From positions 1-7,723 of the forward strand of contig JARFPV010000179.1 in the NCBI GenBank assembly GCA_029288115.1: DNA of 7,723 nucleotides, given 5' to 3'. A program made the translations under genes and the position numbers. Source of the DNA: Akkermansiaceae bacterium (GTDB taxonomy: Bacteria; Verrucomicrobiota; Verrucomicrobiia; Verrucomicrobiales; Akkermansiaceae). The notes under the pieces were generated by a model. It was not told the origin of the DNA. It ran no database searches and was given only the letters and a program-made list of their open reading frames with translations. Shown one piece after another: positions 7,235-7,723 of this stretch. The stretch's first letter is position 1. Every line of letters starts with the position of its first letter.

Positions 7235-7251
7235 TTTAGAATAATTCTAAT
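7235..7251. promoter_or_regulatory. ICE-like operator (Irr/PerR-type palindrome)
   Basis: TTTAGAATAATTCTAAT forms a perfect TTAGAAT-N-ATTCTAA inverted repeat (7236-7250). Against the alphaproteobacterial Irr box TTTAGAA-N3-TTCTAAA (consensus from memory) it matches 13 of 14 defined bases. Against the PerR box TTATAAT-N-ATTATAA it differs at one position per arm, and against the Fur box at two per arm. It lies 67 nt upstream of the Irr-like regulator start and about 104 nt upstream of topB. The likely role is binding by the adjacent regulator for auto- and suf control. Each strand also contains TAGAAT, a possible -10 hexamer, so overlap with a promoter is possible. Confidence 0.7.
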
Positions 7252-7276
7252 TATTGATACTAAACCCGAAATTTTC

Positions 7277-7293
7277 TTCCTACGTAGTAGGAA
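7277..7293. promoter_or_regulatory. Perfect 7-3-7 palindrome TTCCTAC-GTA-GTAGGAA, candidate operator
   Basis: The arms TTCCTAC (7277-7283) and GTAGGAA (7287-7293) are perfectly complementary around GTA. The site is in the divergent region 62 nt upstream of topB and 109 nt upstream of the regulator gene. It is too short and lacks a T-run for a terminator, so a dimeric regulator site is the simplest reading. The half-site does not match the ICE-like box, so a different protein would be expected. No regulator is identified. Confidence 0.45.
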
Positions 7294-7354
7294 TACCGCC
7301 GCTAGGAAAGTTTTCCCTTTTCAAGAGGGCATTCCAAGCGTAATGCCCCCTCCC

Positions 7355-7723
7355 ATGTCGAAAACGCTCATCATCGCGGAAAAGCCATCCGTCGCCACCG
7401 ATCTGTCCCGTGCCCTCGCCAAGGCACCGGAAGTCGGCAAGTTTGAAAAGAAAGGCAAAGGGCGCGATGTGTATTTTGAAAACAACGACTTTGTGATCAC
7501 TTCCGCCGTTGGTCACCTCGTGGAGCTCAAGATGCCCCAAGGACCAATCGGCAAGAACGGCAAGCCGCGCAACCTGCCATGGAACTTCGATGTGCTACCC
7601 GCCATCCCCAAGAAATTCGAACTTCAACCGATCGAGCAGTCCGAGACCCGACTCAAACAAGTCCTCCGCCTCTGCCGCCGCAAAGACGTCGACACCATCA
7701 TCAACGCCTGTGATGCCGGCCGC
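7355..7723 (+). CDS. topB: DNA topoisomerase III (type IA), N-terminal part only
   Basis: Type IA topoisomerases relax or decatenate DNA through a transient 5'-phosphotyrosine link to one strand. The visible 123 codons encode the start of the TOPRIM domain: [20 protein letters not shown] with the invariant Glu9, then [11 protein letters not shown], a [17 protein letters not shown] block, and the beginning of the second TOPRIM motif (NACDAGR, expected to continue as EGE). The active-site tyrosine lies beyond the window. AEKPSVA and the [10 protein letters not shown] pattern favour topoisomerase III over topoisomerase I. I choose the ATG at 7355 because [12 protein letters not shown] is the usual family start. 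An in-frame ATG at 7343 would add MPPP and lies closer to a GAGGG at 7325-7329. It is transcribed divergently from the suf operon, which has no obvious functional link. Confidence 0.93.
   Translation, partial: MSKTLIIAEKPSVATDLSRALAKAPEVGKFEKKGKGRDVYFENNDFVITSAVGHLVELKMPQGPIGKNGKPRNLPWNFDVLPAIPKKFELQPIEQSETRLKQVLRLCRRKDVDTIINACDAGR

Noticed and set aside
7305..7329. Small dyads GGAAA/TTTCC and CCCT/AGGG before topB
   Set aside because: They are four- and five-base arms in a skewed sequence, too short to support a hairpin or operator call.
7280..7540. 86-codon minus-strand open frame overlapping the topB start
   Set aside because: It is antisense to the strongly conserved TOPRIM start of topB and has no recognisable domain.

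Overview
The window is bacterial. It carries two operons on the minus strand that both handle sulfur, plus the start of a divergent plus-strand gene. The topoisomerase start and the general protein sequence style suggest a Verrucomicrobia-like lineage. This is an impression from memory, not a search result. Base composition is intermediate and most genes lack a strong Shine-Dalgarno sequence.

Layout from right to left, along minus-strand transcription. At 7355-7723 a plus-strand type IA topoisomerase (topB) begins and runs off the window. A 186-nt divergent intergenic region (7169-7354) separates it from a Fur-family regulator (7168-6740). The regulator is followed, at gaps of only 38, 22 and 32 nt, by sufC, sufB and sufD, which encode the ATPase-scaffold complex for Fe-S cluster assembly. 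A clear rho-independent terminator (3264-3226) ends this operon. A 332-nt intergenic region (2894-3225) follows; it has no gene but holds three inverted repeats. Then come cysC (APS kinase), cysD and cysN (the two ATP sulfurylase subunits). cysN is cut by the left edge of the window after about 433 codons.

The cys genes activate sulfate to APS and then PAPS, the entry to sulfate assimilation and hence cysteine. The SufBCD complex uses cysteine-derived sulfur and iron to build Fe-S clusters. No cysteine desulfurase (SufS), sulfur carrier (SufE/SufU) or A-type carrier is present here, so these must be encoded elsewhere.

The most interesting feature is the regulator and its operator. The protein lacks the CxxC zinc motifs of classical Fur/PerR, and its C-terminal half resembles the alphaproteobacterial heme-responsive regulator Irr. 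Its promoter region contains TTTAGAATAATTCTAAT, a near-perfect match to the Irr target (ICE motif, TTTAGAA-N3-TTCTAAA). Together they look like an Irr/ICE-like module controlling a suf operon, apparently outside Alphaproteobacteria. A second perfect 7-3-7 palindrome lies 25 bp further towards topB.
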